A DNA stretch of 64,000 nt from an uncultured Microbulbifer sp. (GTDB taxonomy: Bacteria > Pseudomonadota > Gammaproteobacteria > Pseudomonadales > Cellvibrionaceae), in contig NZ_CAJXKH010000006.1 in assembly GCF_913055755.1 (NCBI RefSeq), forward strand, positions 1-64,000. Direction: 5' to 3'. The translations under genes and the position numbers were made by a program. A model generated the notes under the pieces. The model did no database searches. It had not been told where the DNA came from and saw only the letters and a list, made by a program, of their open reading frames with translations. How positions within the stretch are numbered: position 1 is the first letter of the stretch; each line of letters starts with the position of its first letter. Shown piece by piece: positions 1-12,007 of this stretch.

Positions 1-2322
<2,322 letters not shown>

Positions 2323-2510
2323 ACAACAGAGATGGTTACTAACGATTTGGATTGTGTCCAAACGAGAGACGCGCAACTTGCGGTGTATTACTACAGATTG
2401 TTTTACCGACTTATTTGGGGTTATCGCCGGTCAGCAATATGGCCGAGGCAAACAGCGATAACAGGAAGGCCAAGCCAGATGCTTGTAAGACCATCCAACC
2501 CAAGCCAGTT

Positions 2511-2630
2511 TGCCTGACGACAATAGAGTTGTGGAACCACCTGATCCCATGCCGAACTCAGAAGTGAAACGCAACATCGCCGATGGTAGTGTGGGGTTTC
2601 CCCATGTGAGAGTAGGTCATCGTCAGGCAT
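2511..2630 (+). rRNA. 5S ribosomal RNA
   Basis: A 120-base segment has the bacterial 5S layout. The terminal TGCCTGACGA pairs with TCGTCAGGCA. The internal CCACCTGATCCCATGCCGAA and the GATGGTAGTGTGGGGT arm are typical of gammaproteobacteria. It follows 23S after a 188-base spacer in which I see no tRNA. Confidence 0.96.
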
Positions 2631-2640
2631 CAAATCCGAA

Positions 2641-2677
2641 AGGCCGTACAGGAAACTGTACGGCCTTTCTTCTTTTC
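2641..2677 (+). terminator. rRNA operon terminator 1
   Basis: An 11-bp perfect stem (AGGCCGTACAG / CTGTACGGCCT) closes a GAAA tetraloop and is followed by a T-rich run, 10 bases after 5S. It is a standard intrinsic terminator for the rrn operon. Confidence 0.93.
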
Positions 2678-2700
2678 GGTTTACGGAAACATAAAAAAAT

Positions 2701-2733
2701 AAAAAGGCCGCCCGATTGGGCGGCCTTTTTTGT
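2701..2733 (+). terminator. rRNA operon terminator 2 (bidirectional-looking)
   Basis: A stem AAAAAGGCCGCCC / GGGCGGCCTTTTT around a GATT loop has A and T tracts on both sides. It is a tandem back-up terminator for the rrn operon and could also act on the opposite strand. Confidence 0.9.
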
Positions 2734-3099
2734 AACGCTATCCTCAAAACCTGACTTGCGCCGCACCGACGGTTTTTTAAACGCACTGGCAAACCCAGTA
2801 GTGGTGCCACTCAGCGCCAATATCCCGTAGTTATCCCCAGCTCTATCCAGTGATTCTGTGAGTAACGAGCCTGTGCATAACCCGGAAAAAACCGAAAAAT
2901 CAGATCGCTTCGTGATTTTGCGAGATCAAAGGTCGTTATCTCTGCAAACTTATGCACCATGGGCGCGGTGCCGGGTATCACCACGGCATGTCACTGAATG
3001 ATTGATCGGCGGTTTTTGAACGCTTGCTAAAATCCTGTAACTGCTGGGGAGAGAACTGGATACCGGAAATTAATTCCCGGCCCTATTCCACGTTCATGC
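2733..3099. other. Intergenic region with no gene seen
   Basis: This 367-base gap between the rRNA terminators and the end of the DUF2334 gene holds no convincing ORF, tRNA or terminator. Three DnaA-box-like 9-mers (2831-2839, 2872-2880, 2950-2958) and a short imperfect inverted repeat at 3063-3082 are the only marks I can see. I give them no function. Confidence 0.5.
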
Positions 3100-5058
3100 C
3101 TATATTTCATCCGGTGTGACCCATTCATAGCCGAGATCGGATATACCGTTGACTAGGTTACGGAAGTCAGAGAAGCCGTGGACCCCCAGAGATCTTTCCA
3201 GCCAGAACGGATGGAAGAAGAAAGAGGCCACTCCGTCGCGGATCACACCGGCGTAGACCGCATTCAGGTATACCTCTTCCCATGAATAATCAATAAAGGA
3301 AGCGGGGTCAATTTCCCGGATGTCGTATTCAATATTTCCCAAATTTTCAGGGTAGATTTTCGCTCCGTAGAAGTCCCGAGAGATCGGGTATGGAAAGAAC
3401 TGCCCCGCAGCGAAATCGCGTGCCGGGTCGTTGGTGTCCCTGTTTAATTCTGGTGAAGTGGACGTGTAGTAAAGCGAACGTTCGTAGCGGCTTTCAAATA
3501 AGGTACCAAAAGCGCGATAAGCGTTGGGAGAAGCCTGGTAATGCGGCGTAGTCCAGGTATATGGCATAAAGCCGTTCTCAAGTAGCTCATAGTAACCAGA
3601 CAGCATCCTCTGCGTTGCCCATGCCTCCGAGTCTTCACTCACGGGCGCATTATTGGGAATATGCCAGAACTCGAAGTCATCCCCGGTGACACCGCTATAA
3701 GGGTTGGGTTCCTCCCTGTACTGATGGGTGTAGCCGTGCAGGGAGATTTTGGCTCCTCGCTCTACGGCATAATTCAGAGAGCTGAGCATGGCCTCCGAAT
3801 CCGCCATGTAAATTTCCTGAGCAATGCCCTGGTTAAATACGCCGGCCGGATCGCGATAGAATGGGACCGCAGTGATTGTAAATGGGATTCCTCGATCACT
3901 CAGGAAGTCAGATAAGCGTCGTATATTTCTGAAGTTGACGAGCGCGGCGACATCCTCGATACGCAGCATAGAGTACCTGGAGGGGGGATGATCAATTTCC
4001 AGTACGTCGTGCAAAATATCACACAGCACCAGATAACGGTCACGTGGTCCGATGTAAGAGAGCGGCAGGTCAGCGAAATACCAGAAATTACCTGAGCGAG
4101 AAATATATGGGATTGACTCTCCGGTTACGCTATTGCTTATGTTGACGACAGTCTCAGACTTGGTGGAGTCAGTGATACCCATCCAACCGACATCCGGGTC
4201 CGAGTTGATGACGCCAGACTCCACATTGTAATCATAGTATTTGATAAGCGATCGATCTTTATAGGACACCGTGTCGAAGAAGCCCGGAGATGGATTGTTC
4301 TCGCTGGGCTGGCTGTCGAGCCCTCTCAAGCCGTAAAAGCTCAAGCCGAAGACTTGTGAAAAGCTGTAAGCGCTGTTCCACGCAAGCTGCCAGATGTTAT
4401 ACCTAAACCAGACTAGGGGCTTGGTGGTGTTACTGGCATCGACTAGAAATGCCTGTGGCAGGGGATTGTCGAAATAGCTTCCCAGGTAAAAAGATGCATC
4501 ATGATTATCCAGTTCGCCTGCGGCATAGCTGGACACATCCATCAGCGTGATGTCCGCGTTAAAGTGGCCGAGCACATTCGACAGCATAATGGCGTAGGTA
4601 TACCCGAGCTTGGCATAGGGCACTCCTGCGGGGGCATCATACAGCACGAGGATTGACCGAGAGGGCGCGCCGATTCCCAGACTGGCCAGCAGTGATGCCT
4701 CCCCGCTCCCGCCTTCACTTTGAGCCAGCAGCAGGTCGGTTAAACTGGATTTTTCCTGTGCCGCCTGATGTAACTTCGACTTTGGATTATCTCGAAACTG
4801 CCTGAATAGCTGTCTGGCTTCGATTTTAAGTTTTTCTTTCTTCCTTCTGCAGGGGTCAGTTTTTTCCCTGTCATTGCATGCATCTTGATTTCTATCCGGA
4901 GTACCAGCCCTCACCGCCGTACCTGGCGTTGGTGTGAGTTTACGGTGGTTACCATCCGGCTGGAAAACCTGTGCATGTGCACTGCTTAGGCCGAAAAAAA
5001 GTACTAAGACCGTCATCAAATTTAAATTTTTGATGTCGGTTAAAAAGCTGTGCCACAT
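3100..5058 (-). CDS. Exported DUF2334 polysaccharide-deacetylase-like protein
   Basis: The 652-residue protein starts with a hydrophobic signal sequence ending near SSAHAQ (residue 30), so it is probably exported. A Lys/Arg-rich stretch follows, then an alpha/beta region (about 120-330). The C-terminal half looks like DUF2334, a branch of the NodB-like deacetylases. A metal-site-like Asp lies in LRIEDVAAL (about 367-375) and a His pair in LHGYTHQY (about 438). The gene is transcribed away from the wecB-nfrB-nfrA operon across a 425-base gap. I infer that it modifies or trims the N-acetylated glycan made by that operon, perhaps by de-N-acetylation. The substrate is not shown by sequence, and a peptidase-like or inactive role is possible. 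Confidence 0.7.
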   Translation of the reverse strand: MWHSFLTDIKNLNLMTVLVLFFGLSSAHAQVFQPDGNHRKLTPTPGTAVRAGTPDRNQDACNDREKTDPCRRKKEKLKIEARQLFRQFRDNPKSKLHQAAQEKSSLTDLLLAQSEGGSGEASLLASLGIGAPSRSILVLYDAPAGVPYAKLGYTYAIMLSNVLGHFNADITLMDVSSYAAGELDNHDASFYLGSYFDNPLPQAFLVDASNTTKPLVWFRYNIWQLAWNSAYSFSQVFGLSFYGLRGLDSQPSENNPSPGFFDTVSYKDRSLIKYYDYNVESGVINSDPDVGWMGITDSTKSETVVNISNSVTGESIPYISRSGNFWYFADLPLSYIGPRDRYLVLCDILHDVLEIDHPPSRYSMLRIEDVAALVNFRNIRRLSDFLSDRGIPFTITAVPFYRDPAGVFNQGIAQEIYMADSEAMLSSLNYAVERGAKISLHGYTHQYREEPNPYSGVTGDDFEFWHIPNNAPVSEDSEAWATQRMLSGYYELLENGFMPYTWTTPHYQASPNAYRAFGTLFESRYERSLYYTSTSPELNRDTNDPARDFAAGQFFPYPISRDFYGAKIYPENLGNIEYDIREIDPASFIDYSWEEVYLNAVYAGVIRDGVASFFFHPFWLERSLGVHGFSDFRNLVNGISDLGYEWVTPDEI

Positions 5059-5483
5059 ACAAAGTACCTGTTACGAGCGTCGTAGAGTCTTAGCAACGCA
5101 GTTCAGTCATGAAAATTGGCAAATCAAAAAGATATAGACGTGCCAACTTTGTGATCTGCTTGGAATTATTGATGTTTAGCAGATCAACCAGAAGGTCAGG
5201 AGGGTTTGGGAAAGAATGAGGGAAAATTGGCGTTAATTTAAATGATATTTGCCTTGTCGACTTGGGCGAAATTATTTATTCCCGCTCCATGGCAGGCCGA
5301 CGCGGTGTGACTAGAATCACGAAAGCGATGTGATGAGTCTCGCGTATGTGAGGGCGGGTGAGATAGATACGCCGCCGCTGTAAATCAATGCCATCTCCGA
5401 CAGGGAAGTTGGAAGCACTGTCGTTCGCAGTCGATGCGAAGTCACAGGTTTCTTTATTCCGGAGATCAGTAAAGAGGTCTGCT
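5059..5483. other. Divergent regulatory region of the Nfr-like locus
   Basis: This 425-base AT-rich gap separates the DUF2334 gene from wecB. It holds a 9-bp inverted repeat TGATCTGCT / AGCAGATCA (5152-5160 and 5178-5186), a second imperfect repeat around TTGGCA / TGCCAA (5116-5146) and a CRP-like site (5306-5321). The wecB-like frame is open from 5388, but the better start lies at 5484. I see no clear sigma70 promoter pair. Confidence 0.45.
5306..5321. promoter_or_regulatory. CRP/Vfr-family-like binding site
   Basis: The sequence TGTGA-N6-TCACG differs by one base from the CRP consensus half-sites TGTGA-N6-TCACA. It lies about 163 bases before the wecB start, in the divergent promoter region. 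CRP-like factors (CRP, Vfr, Clp) are known regulators of surface polysaccharides, but a single match of this length can arise by chance. Confidence 0.35.
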
Positions 5484-6596
5484 TTGAAAACCATTCTTTT
5501 CATTACCGGAACCCGGCCCGAAATAATTAAAATGGCGCCTGTGTACCTAAAACTTACGGAGCAAAAACCCTGCATCAACTTGCTCTGGTGTCACACCGGT
5601 CAACATGGCAAAGTTGCCCGGGAAATGTTTGCTCAGTTTGATATCAAGCCTGACGTAATACTGGACCGCCCGCCGGGTGAGGGGCTTAGTGACTTACTGG
5701 GAGGGCTGGTTCAGTCAATTGATAATATTCTGGACTGGCGCCAGCCGCACCTGGTGCTAGTGCACGGTGATACCAGCTCCACTCTCGCGGCAGCGCTCGC
5801 GGCATTTTATCGCCGCATCCCTATCGCTCATGTAGAAGCCGGATTGCGCTCTGGTGATCTCGAAAATCCATATCCAGAAGAAAGCAACCGAAGAATTGTT
5901 GGCATGTTGGCAAGTCGTCACTATGCACCTACCCCTCGAGCTGCCGCTAACTTGCTGAGAGAAGGCGCATGCAGACATACAATTACGATTACCGGGAATA
6001 CCGTCGTTGATGCGCAGAAGCTGATTGCACGACAGATGGCGCTATGTGACCAAAGACGAAACAAGGTGCTGGTCACAATGCACCGCAGGGAGAACTGGCC
6101 GAAGATTCAGCTCCTTTGCGAAGTGATTCGGGGGTTGGCGTATGAATACCCGGCACTAGAGTTCGTACTGCCCGTTCATCCCAACCCCGCGGTGTCATCG
6201 GTTGTTCTAGACACTCTGGCGGACATTCCGAATGTTGTGCTCAGTCGTCCGCTGGGCTATCTCGAGTTGCAGCGTTGCCTGTCACAAGCTGTGTTGGCAA
6301 TTACTGATTCTGGGGGGATTCAGGAAGAGGCTCCAGGATTCAACGTTCCCTGTGTGGTACTGCGGCAGACCACGGAGCGCCCCGAGGCTATAGAAAGTGG
6401 TCAGGCGGTTTTGGCTGGCACGGATGCAAGTGTTATTGAGGAACAGGTCCGTTATTGGTTGGCACAGCCCCTCAGGAGCATGGAAAACCCGTTTGGAGAC
6501 GGACAAGCTGCCACCCGGATTTGGGAGGATATAAAGACCTTCCTCGCGCTGGTTGAGCCACAGCAGGAGCATCCAAAGGAGGCAGCGAATGCCTGA
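5484..6596 (+). CDS. wecB: UDP-N-acetylglucosamine 2-epimerase (non-hydrolysing)
   Basis: The enzyme interconverts UDP-GlcNAc and UDP-ManNAc in the cytoplasm. The N-terminal ITGTRPEIIKMAPVYLKL, then HGDTSSTLAAALAAF, HVEAGLRSGD, PEESNRR and the C-terminal SGGIQEEAP and RQTTERPEAI motifs are those of the WecB/MnaA GT-B family. I chose a TTG start at 5484 because AAAGAGG sits six bases before it and the 370-residue product then matches the family length of about 375. The frame stays open upstream to an ATG at 5388, but those extra residues look non-conserved. It overlaps the nfrB-like gene by eight bases, so the two are probably translationally coupled. The context suggests it supplies UDP-ManNAc to the next gene product. 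Confidence 0.93.
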   Translation: MKTILFITGTRPEIIKMAPVYLKLTEQKPCINLLWCHTGQHGKVAREMFAQFDIKPDVILDRPPGEGLSDLLGGLVQSIDNILDWRQPHLVLVHGDTSSTLAAALAAFYRRIPIAHVEAGLRSGDLENPYPEESNRRIVGMLASRHYAPTPRAAANLLREGACRHTITITGNTVVDAQKLIARQMALCDQRRNKVLVTMHRRENWPKIQLLCEVIRGLAYEYPALEFVLPVHPNPAVSSVVLDTLADIPNVVLSRPLGYLELQRCLSQAVLAITDSGGIQEEAPGFNVPCVVLRQTTERPEAIESGQAVLAGTDASVIEEQVRYWLAQPLRSMENPFGDGQAATRIWEDIKTFLALVEPQQEHPKEAANA

Positions 6597-8769
6597 TCTG
6601 GTGGTGCTCGTTGCGACCTATTTCTACAGCTTGAAGTGGGTTTTCATCGGACTCGCATTCTGCATGCTGTTCTTTGGCCTTGATGACATTTTCGTAGATG
6701 CCTCTTACTGGCTGCTGAAAATCAAGACACGACTTTCGAAATATAGCAATGAAAGTCGACCGACGATTGTACCCAACAATAAAGAAAGCCTGTATCGGAA
6801 GACGGAGAAACCGATTGCGATCATGGTTCCCGCATGGCGCGAGATTGGTGTCGTGGCGCCGATGGCCAAATTACTGGTCGAAACCCTGGATTATGAAAAT
6901 TATCAGATCTTTGTGGGAACCTATCCGAACGACTTGGAGACCCAAGGCGAGGTTGATGATGTCTGCAAGCTTTATCCGAACATACATAAGGTTGTATGTG
7001 CCAGGCCGGGACCCACATCTAAAGCCGACTGCCTCAACAATATACTGATTGCTATCGGGCAGTTTGAGTCGGCCGCAAAAATCCAGTTTCAGGGCTATAT
7101 CTTGCATGATGCGGAAGATGTAGTGAGTAGCTACGAACTGTTGATGTACAACTACATGCTGGACACCCACGGTTTTATCCAGATCCCCGTATACCCGTTT
7201 GGGCGTGAGTGGCATAAATTCACGGCAGGACATTATGCGGACGAATTCTCGGAACTACATGGAAAGGATGTGGTTGTCAGGGGCTGGATTTCTGGCCAGG
7301 TTCCGAGTGCCGGTGTCGGGACCTGTTTCAGTCGTGATGCGATATTAACTCTTCGCAAGCTCAATGAGGGAGAAACATTTAATACTCATAGCCTCACGGA
7401 GGATTATGACATCGGTTTTCGATTGAAGCTTCTGGGTATCAAGGAGATCTTTGTCCGCAGCGAAGTGCTAACTGAGGAAACAAAAAGGGAAAAAAAGTTT
7501 GGGTCGAATACTCAGGATCAAAGTGTGATCTGTGTTCGTGAGTTTTTCCCGGACACCTTGAAGACCGCCGTTAGACAAAAAACACGATGGATTGTCGGTA
7601 TCGTATTTCAGGGGTACAAATCCTTGGGCTGGACCAAATCTTTTCGAATGAATTATTTCCTATGGCGCGATCGACGAGGTGGTATAACCAATCTGCTCGG
7701 TTTCTCCGCGATACTGGTTGTTCTAAATCTTTCCTTCCTATTCCTGTATGAGTATTTCGTGCCGAACGGCTACCGGTTTCTTGCGGACTTTTCTGAAGAT
7801 AGTGTCGTACGATTTTTGATCTTCTGCAACATGACCTTTCTTGTTAGTCGTATTTTCCATCGAATGTATTTTGTTTCAAGGTATTACGGTCTATTGGAGG
7901 GATTGCTGTCGTTGCCGAGAATGGTTTGGGGTAATGTAATTAATTTTTGGGCTTGTATTAGAGCAATAAGGCAAGTGTTGTCAGCAAACTCGGTATCTGC
8001 TGTTCCCTGGGATAAAACGACACATCACTTCCCGGAAGTAAAAAGTACCCGGATTGAAGATCTTGATGTGGTCAAGGAATTCGAAAACTTTACTGAAGAC
8101 TGGCTCACGTCATGGCAGCAGCACTGTCCCGAAGGTTTTGATGTCTATCAATACCTTATTTATACAGGTCGGGTTTCTGGAGAAGATGTGGCGACCTTGA
8201 AGGCAGAAGTTTCCGGTTTGGGAGTTTTGACGAAAAGTTTGTGGCACATAGATCGAAAGATAACTGACGTGCTCGGGCTTCATCTGGCGATGAAATACAG
8301 CGTTATTCCCGTCGGACTTAACGACGGAATTCTGATGATCGCCTCGGAAGAAAGAGTTTCCCCAATCGCCAAAGCTGCTATCTCGAGAGCTACGGGACTT
8401 CAGGTTCAGTGTGTCGTGGCGCCGCCAGGATTTGTCGCGATGGCAATTGATCTCTGGAATACCGAGGAAGCGTCGAAAGTCGGTTCCGAAGAATCATTTT
8501 TCACGGAAATTCCCGAATGGAACGAGTGTTTCAATCGGGTTCTGCTAAAAGATTTTCTTGTGCGAACGAAAAAAGTACATCCTGCGGTTTTATCACAGGT
8601 CTGCCTCGAATTGGGCAAAGATGACTGTTCGTTGGGCAGGTTGCTTGTGGAAAAGGGGATTATTACTGAAAGCGACCTCTCCCTCTGTGAGAGAGAGATC
8701 AATATGCTGCGCGGGTTGCGTATTCGTTCCGATATTGAGGAGCTCGAAGCTATGGTGCGGGAAGTATGA
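6589..8769 (+). CDS. nfrB: NfrB-like membrane glycosyltransferase with C-terminal MshEN-type c-di-GMP domain
   Basis: The 726-residue inner-membrane protein has a TM near residues 14-36, then a processive GT2 domain. Its catalytic marks are HDAED (173-177), TED (270-272) and QKTRW as QxxRW (330-334). Several TM segments follow. The last 220 residues form a T2SS-ATPase-N/MshEN-like domain: LIYTGRVSGEDV near 520, a GspE-N-like core, and a copy of the MshEN signature, LGRLLVEKGIITESDL, near 683-698. E. coli NfrB has this architecture and is a c-di-GMP-activated glycan synthase that also serves phage N4 entry. The ATG at 6589 follows AAAGGAGG by six bases. An upstream ATG at 6553 has no such site. 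The product is probably a poly-ManNAc-like polymer; this is inferred from the linked wecB. Confidence 0.88.
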   Translation: MPDLVVLVATYFYSLKWVFIGLAFCMLFFGLDDIFVDASYWLLKIKTRLSKYSNESRPTIVPNNKESLYRKTEKPIAIMVPAWREIGVVAPMAKLLVETLDYENYQIFVGTYPNDLETQGEVDDVCKLYPNIHKVVCARPGPTSKADCLNNILIAIGQFESAAKIQFQGYILHDAEDVVSSYELLMYNYMLDTHGFIQIPVYPFGREWHKFTAGHYADEFSELHGKDVVVRGWISGQVPSAGVGTCFSRDAILTLRKLNEGETFNTHSLTEDYDIGFRLKLLGIKEIFVRSEVLTEETKREKKFGSNTQDQSVICVREFFPDTLKTAVRQKTRWIVGIVFQGYKSLGWTKSFRMNYFLWRDRRGGITNLLGFSAILVVLNLSFLFLYEYFVPNGYRFLADFSEDSVVRFLIFCNMTFLVSRIFHRMYFVSRYYGLLEGLLSLPRMVWGNVINFWACIRAIRQVLSANSVSAVPWDKTTHHFPEVKSTRIEDLDVVKEFENFTEDWLTSWQQHCPEGFDVYQYLIYTGRVSGEDVATLKAEVSGLGVLTKSLWHIDRKITDVLGLHLAMKYSVIPVGLNDGILMIASEERVSPIAKAAISRATGLQVQCVVAPPGFVAMAIDLWNTEEASKVGSEESFFTEIPEWNECFNRVLLKDFLVRTKKVHPAVLSQVCLELGKDDCSLGRLLVEKGIITESDLSLCEREINMLRGLRIRSDIEELEAMVREV

Positions 8770-8839
8770 CTATACAGATATCGAGTAGCCAAAGATAAAT
8801 GGGATCGCGCATAACTAAGGATGGATTTCGGTGGATTGA

Positions 8840-11800
8840 ATGAAATGGATGTTGTTCGTAGTTTTTGGGTTTTGTTGCGGGGTGCAAGCAGAGGACCTGT
8901 CACCCGACGTGGTTCAACGTCAGCAATCCGAATATCAGCGATACGTTTTATTTCCCTACCTTGATAGAGGATTCCGGGCCGAGCAGGAAGGAAACCTTAT
9001 TCTTGCGGAGCAGAGCTACCGGCGCGCTCTGGAACTGCAACCCACCAGCCAGGAAATACGCGCAAACCTAGCTCATGTTCTTATGAGAAGGGGGAACTAT
9101 GGCGGTGCGCTCGAAGTGCTCGAGCCAGTCATGTCCCGCTCGGATCCTGCGAGAGATAAATTTCTATTTCTGTTGCTGGAGACTTTCGATCCGCTAGATG
9201 CCGGTGATATTTCGACCATGGTGAGCGCATGCATGCCCGGAAGGTGCAGGGGGGTTCTGGAAGGCGTGGCTCACAGGTTGTTCAAGTCTGGCGGGCCGGA
9301 GTTAGCACTGGCGTTTCTGGAAGGGGCTCTGGAATACGCTATTGGCGAGGACCGGGTTGAGTTGCTGTCACTGAAAACTGCATATGATGAGCAGGCGAAT
9401 CGATGGCAGCGTATTGTATCCGATGTGGAAGAAATCGGGCATTCTCGGCCCTTGCGCGACAGCGAATCACTGCGTTACGGTTTTGCGCTGCTCAACATGC
9501 GCAGGTTCCGTACCCTGGAAGCGTTTCTCGCGTCCAACCAATTTTTAGATGTGAGTGGCGAATTAGCGCTGCGCCGCGCCAGTATTATGCGGGCGGTTAC
9601 GATGGGGGAGGATGATTTCGCCAGGCGTCAATTTAAGCGCTTGTCAAAAATAGACCGACTGACAAAGTCCGAGGAGGAGCAGTATGCCCGCCTCTTGGTT
9701 ACGTCGGGAGACTTCCACGCGGCGCGCGAGCTGCTCAAAGAGGGTGGTGAGCGCGGCTGCATGTTTTTGATTGATTTGGCGCTAGAGCTGGCCCAAAAAG
9801 GACGGGCTAAAGAAGAATTGGAAAGTTGTGCACAAGAAAATCGTGCCGCTGATTGGCTGAATGCCGCGATAAACCTGAGAGACGAAGATGCCTTGCGGAA
9901 AACATCCTTTAACGGGAAGCTGGAAATAGTAAGGTTGAGGGCCTTGGTGGATATTTATATTGGCTCCCATCGCCATGCGAAAATCATCCACCTGCTCGAG
10001 TCACGCAAAGATCAAATACTCGTTCCAGATCTGAAACTGGCGCTCGCCGGCGCGCTCGAACAGGAACAACGTTATTTAGAGGCGGCAAAGTCTTATGAAG
10101 AAGTGCTGGCTAACTCTATCGACCCTGGTTCTCGTGCTGAAGTATTCCGTGACGAGAAATCCTCAGGTGACATTTCCCGTGACAGAATACTGGATCAGGC
10201 TTCTTACCTATATATGCTCGGCGAAAAGGACAATGCCGCGGCGGATCTTTTGGAGCGAAACTTTCCTTTTGACCAGACGCAAAATCCGGAGCTGCTGAAT
10301 GAACGGTTGCTCTCGTTACTTCATCTTCTTCCGCCAGCTAAGCAGAAGATTGTCTTGCAGGAAATGGTCGATGCTCCTTTCAGTATGGGGTTTGCGATCA
10401 AGTTTGGAGATCTCTGGCGAAATTCGGCTGCGTGCCAGGAACTCACCGAACTTGCGCCTACTCTTCATGCCAGCAGGCACTTCGTAATACTCGCGCGATG
10501 CTACGAGGTATCAGCCCCTGGCCTGGCAGCATATTACTATGCGGTGGCTGCTTCTCGCGGCGTGGAGGGGATAGCGATCTATCAAGCATACAACTATCAC
10601 TATGGAGGCGACTATCGTGCTGCGCGGGATACGTGGCTGGAGCTAGAGCGTGGTGGCTTGTCTGATGACCAGGCGTTTGCCGCTGCGATATCTGCGCTTG
10701 CCGCGGAAGATGCCGTGCTTGCTGAACGGTGGTGGCGACAGGCCGATATAAAGACCGAGCAGTGGTGGTTTACCGGATCCATGATCGCCAGATTACGGGG
10801 TGAGCTGGCGCTTTCGGCGCAGCGGCTCAATCAGGCAATTGCGGCTTCAGCTGAATTGAATCCCGAGTACTTGTATTCTCGCGCCATGTTATTGCGCGAG
10901 CAAGGCAATATCGAGCTTGCCGAGGCCGATGAGTCGCAGCTGGCTGGGCGCGCAGATGTGACGGCAGAGACACAGGCACATTTGGCATTTAATTCGGGTG
11001 ATATGGATCGGGAAGAGTCTGCTACGCGGTTACTTGAAGCATTACGAGCGGTTCCTGAATACAGTGCGCTCCGCGAGCAATATATCTATCTTTCAGCGGC
11101 AGAGGGTAGGTCCCCTGAGGCAACGGCTCAGATTCAGCAATTACTCGATCAACTGGATCCCGATCTTCCACCTGTTGGCACTTCATCGGAAGCGGTCAAC
11201 GATAAAATATATGCATTCCAGCGTATGCATGAAAGGCTCACAAGGCGCCATCGTTTCTATGTGGGCGGTTGGAGTGGCGCTGGTGGAGGAGGGGGCGGCA
11301 GTGATCAGTTAGTTTATGGTAGTGCCTTTAATAGCCGGGGTGTCCAACTTGATTACGACTATCGGCTGGTGGATGGCGCCTCGACTGGGTGGGGAGCGTT
11401 ATCCGTATACGGGCGCGCGATTGTGTCTGAGTCAACGGATCATCGGTTTTCGGGGCTGTCTCACACCTCCGGCGTAGGTGTCCACTGGAAGCCGGATCTG
11501 GGTTTGGATGTCAGTGCGATGGCGGAGCTAAACCACAGGTCGTTCGCACAGGGGCGATCCGGCACAGACGTGATGTTGAGGGCATCAACTGACCTGCTTA
11601 GCGCGTTTTCCGCTCAAAATGACTGGCATGTGAGCGTGGATCGCTGGTTCGTCCAGCAGTTTTATCTGGATGGCGCTTATTGGGTCGAAGCGAAAGATTA
11701 TTCACTGTTCGCGCGTTATTCCGCGGGTCCACAGTTTAAGACCTTCTTGAAGGCACCTTCGACAGTTCAACCGTACGGCTTCTTGCAGGCAGATTATTTG

Positions 11801-12007
11801 CGTAATTCCCTGGCTGGCGAAATATCTGAAGAGCCTGTTTCCTGTGTCAGTGCTGGTGTTGGCTTTGCGTTTAATTTTTGGTCCGGGAAAAATGATTACG
11901 ACGCCTATCGGCAAAGCTACTCTCTGAAGTTTGAGTACCAGAGGTATATCGACTCCAATTATTTCGACGGTGACGGGGTGTTCTTGAAGCTGGAGGCCAG
12001 GCTCTGA
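8840..12007 (+). CDS. nfrA: NfrA-like TPR and outer-membrane glycan export protein
   Basis: The 1055-residue protein begins with a signal peptide (cleavage near GVQA-ED, residue 17). A long periplasmic alpha-helical part follows, with TPR repeats such as GNLILAEQSYRRALELQP (about 50-70) and others to about residue 790. A Gly-rich hinge (AGGGGGG) leads to a C-terminal beta-rich domain of about 250 residues with alternating aromatic strands, like the C-terminal domain of phage N4 adsorption protein A. Exporters such as BcsC and PgaA have this helical-repeat plus barrel plan. I infer that it guides the NfrB product across the outer membrane. It lies 70 bases after nfrB and overlaps the next gene by one base. 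Confidence 0.83.
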   Translation: MKWMLFVVFGFCCGVQAEDLSPDVVQRQQSEYQRYVLFPYLDRGFRAEQEGNLILAEQSYRRALELQPTSQEIRANLAHVLMRRGNYGGALEVLEPVMSRSDPARDKFLFLLLETFDPLDAGDISTMVSACMPGRCRGVLEGVAHRLFKSGGPELALAFLEGALEYAIGEDRVELLSLKTAYDEQANRWQRIVSDVEEIGHSRPLRDSESLRYGFALLNMRRFRTLEAFLASNQFLDVSGELALRRASIMRAVTMGEDDFARRQFKRLSKIDRLTKSEEEQYARLLVTSGDFHAARELLKEGGERGCMFLIDLALELAQKGRAKEELESCAQENRAADWLNAAINLRDEDALRKTSFNGKLEIVRLRALVDIYIGSHRHAKIIHLLESRKDQILVPDLKLALAGALEQEQRYLEAAKSYEEVLANSIDPGSRAEVFRDEKSSGDISRDRILDQASYLYMLGEKDNAAADLLERNFPFDQTQNPELLNERLLSLLHLLPPAKQKIVLQEMVDAPFSMGFAIKFGDLWRNSAACQELTELAPTLHASRHFVILARCYEVSAPGLAAYYYAVAASRGVEGIAIYQAYNYHYGGDYRAARDTWLELERGGLSDDQAFAAAISALAAEDAVLAERWWRQADIKTEQWWFTGSMIARLRGELALSAQRLNQAIAASAELNPEYLYSRAMLLREQGNIELAEADESQLAGRADVTAETQAHLAFNSGDMDREESATRLLEALRAVPEYSALREQYIYLSAAEGRSPEATAQIQQLLDQLDPDLPPVGTSSEAVNDKIYAFQRMHERLTRRHRFYVGGWSGAGGGGGGSDQLVYGSAFNSRGVQLDYDYRLVDGASTGWGALSVYGRAIVSESTDHRFSGLSHTSGVGVHWKPDLGLDVSAMAELNHRSFAQGRSGTDVMLRASTDLLSAFSAQNDWHVSVDRWFVQQFYLDGAYWVEAKDYSLFARYSAGPQFKTFLKAPSTVQPYGFLQADYLRNSLAGEISEEPVSCVSAGVGFAFNFWSGKNDYDAYRQSYSLKFEYQRYIDSNYFDGDGVFLKLEARL

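Noticed and set aside
2323-2510. A tRNA in the 23S-5S spacer
   Set aside because: No cloverleaf, T-arm GGTTCRA or CCA-like end can be made from the sequence.
2831-2958. Three DnaA-box-like 9-mers after the rRNA operon
   Set aside because: There is no dnaA or dnaN gene, no AT-rich unwinding element and no strand-bias change, so a chance match is more likely than an origin.
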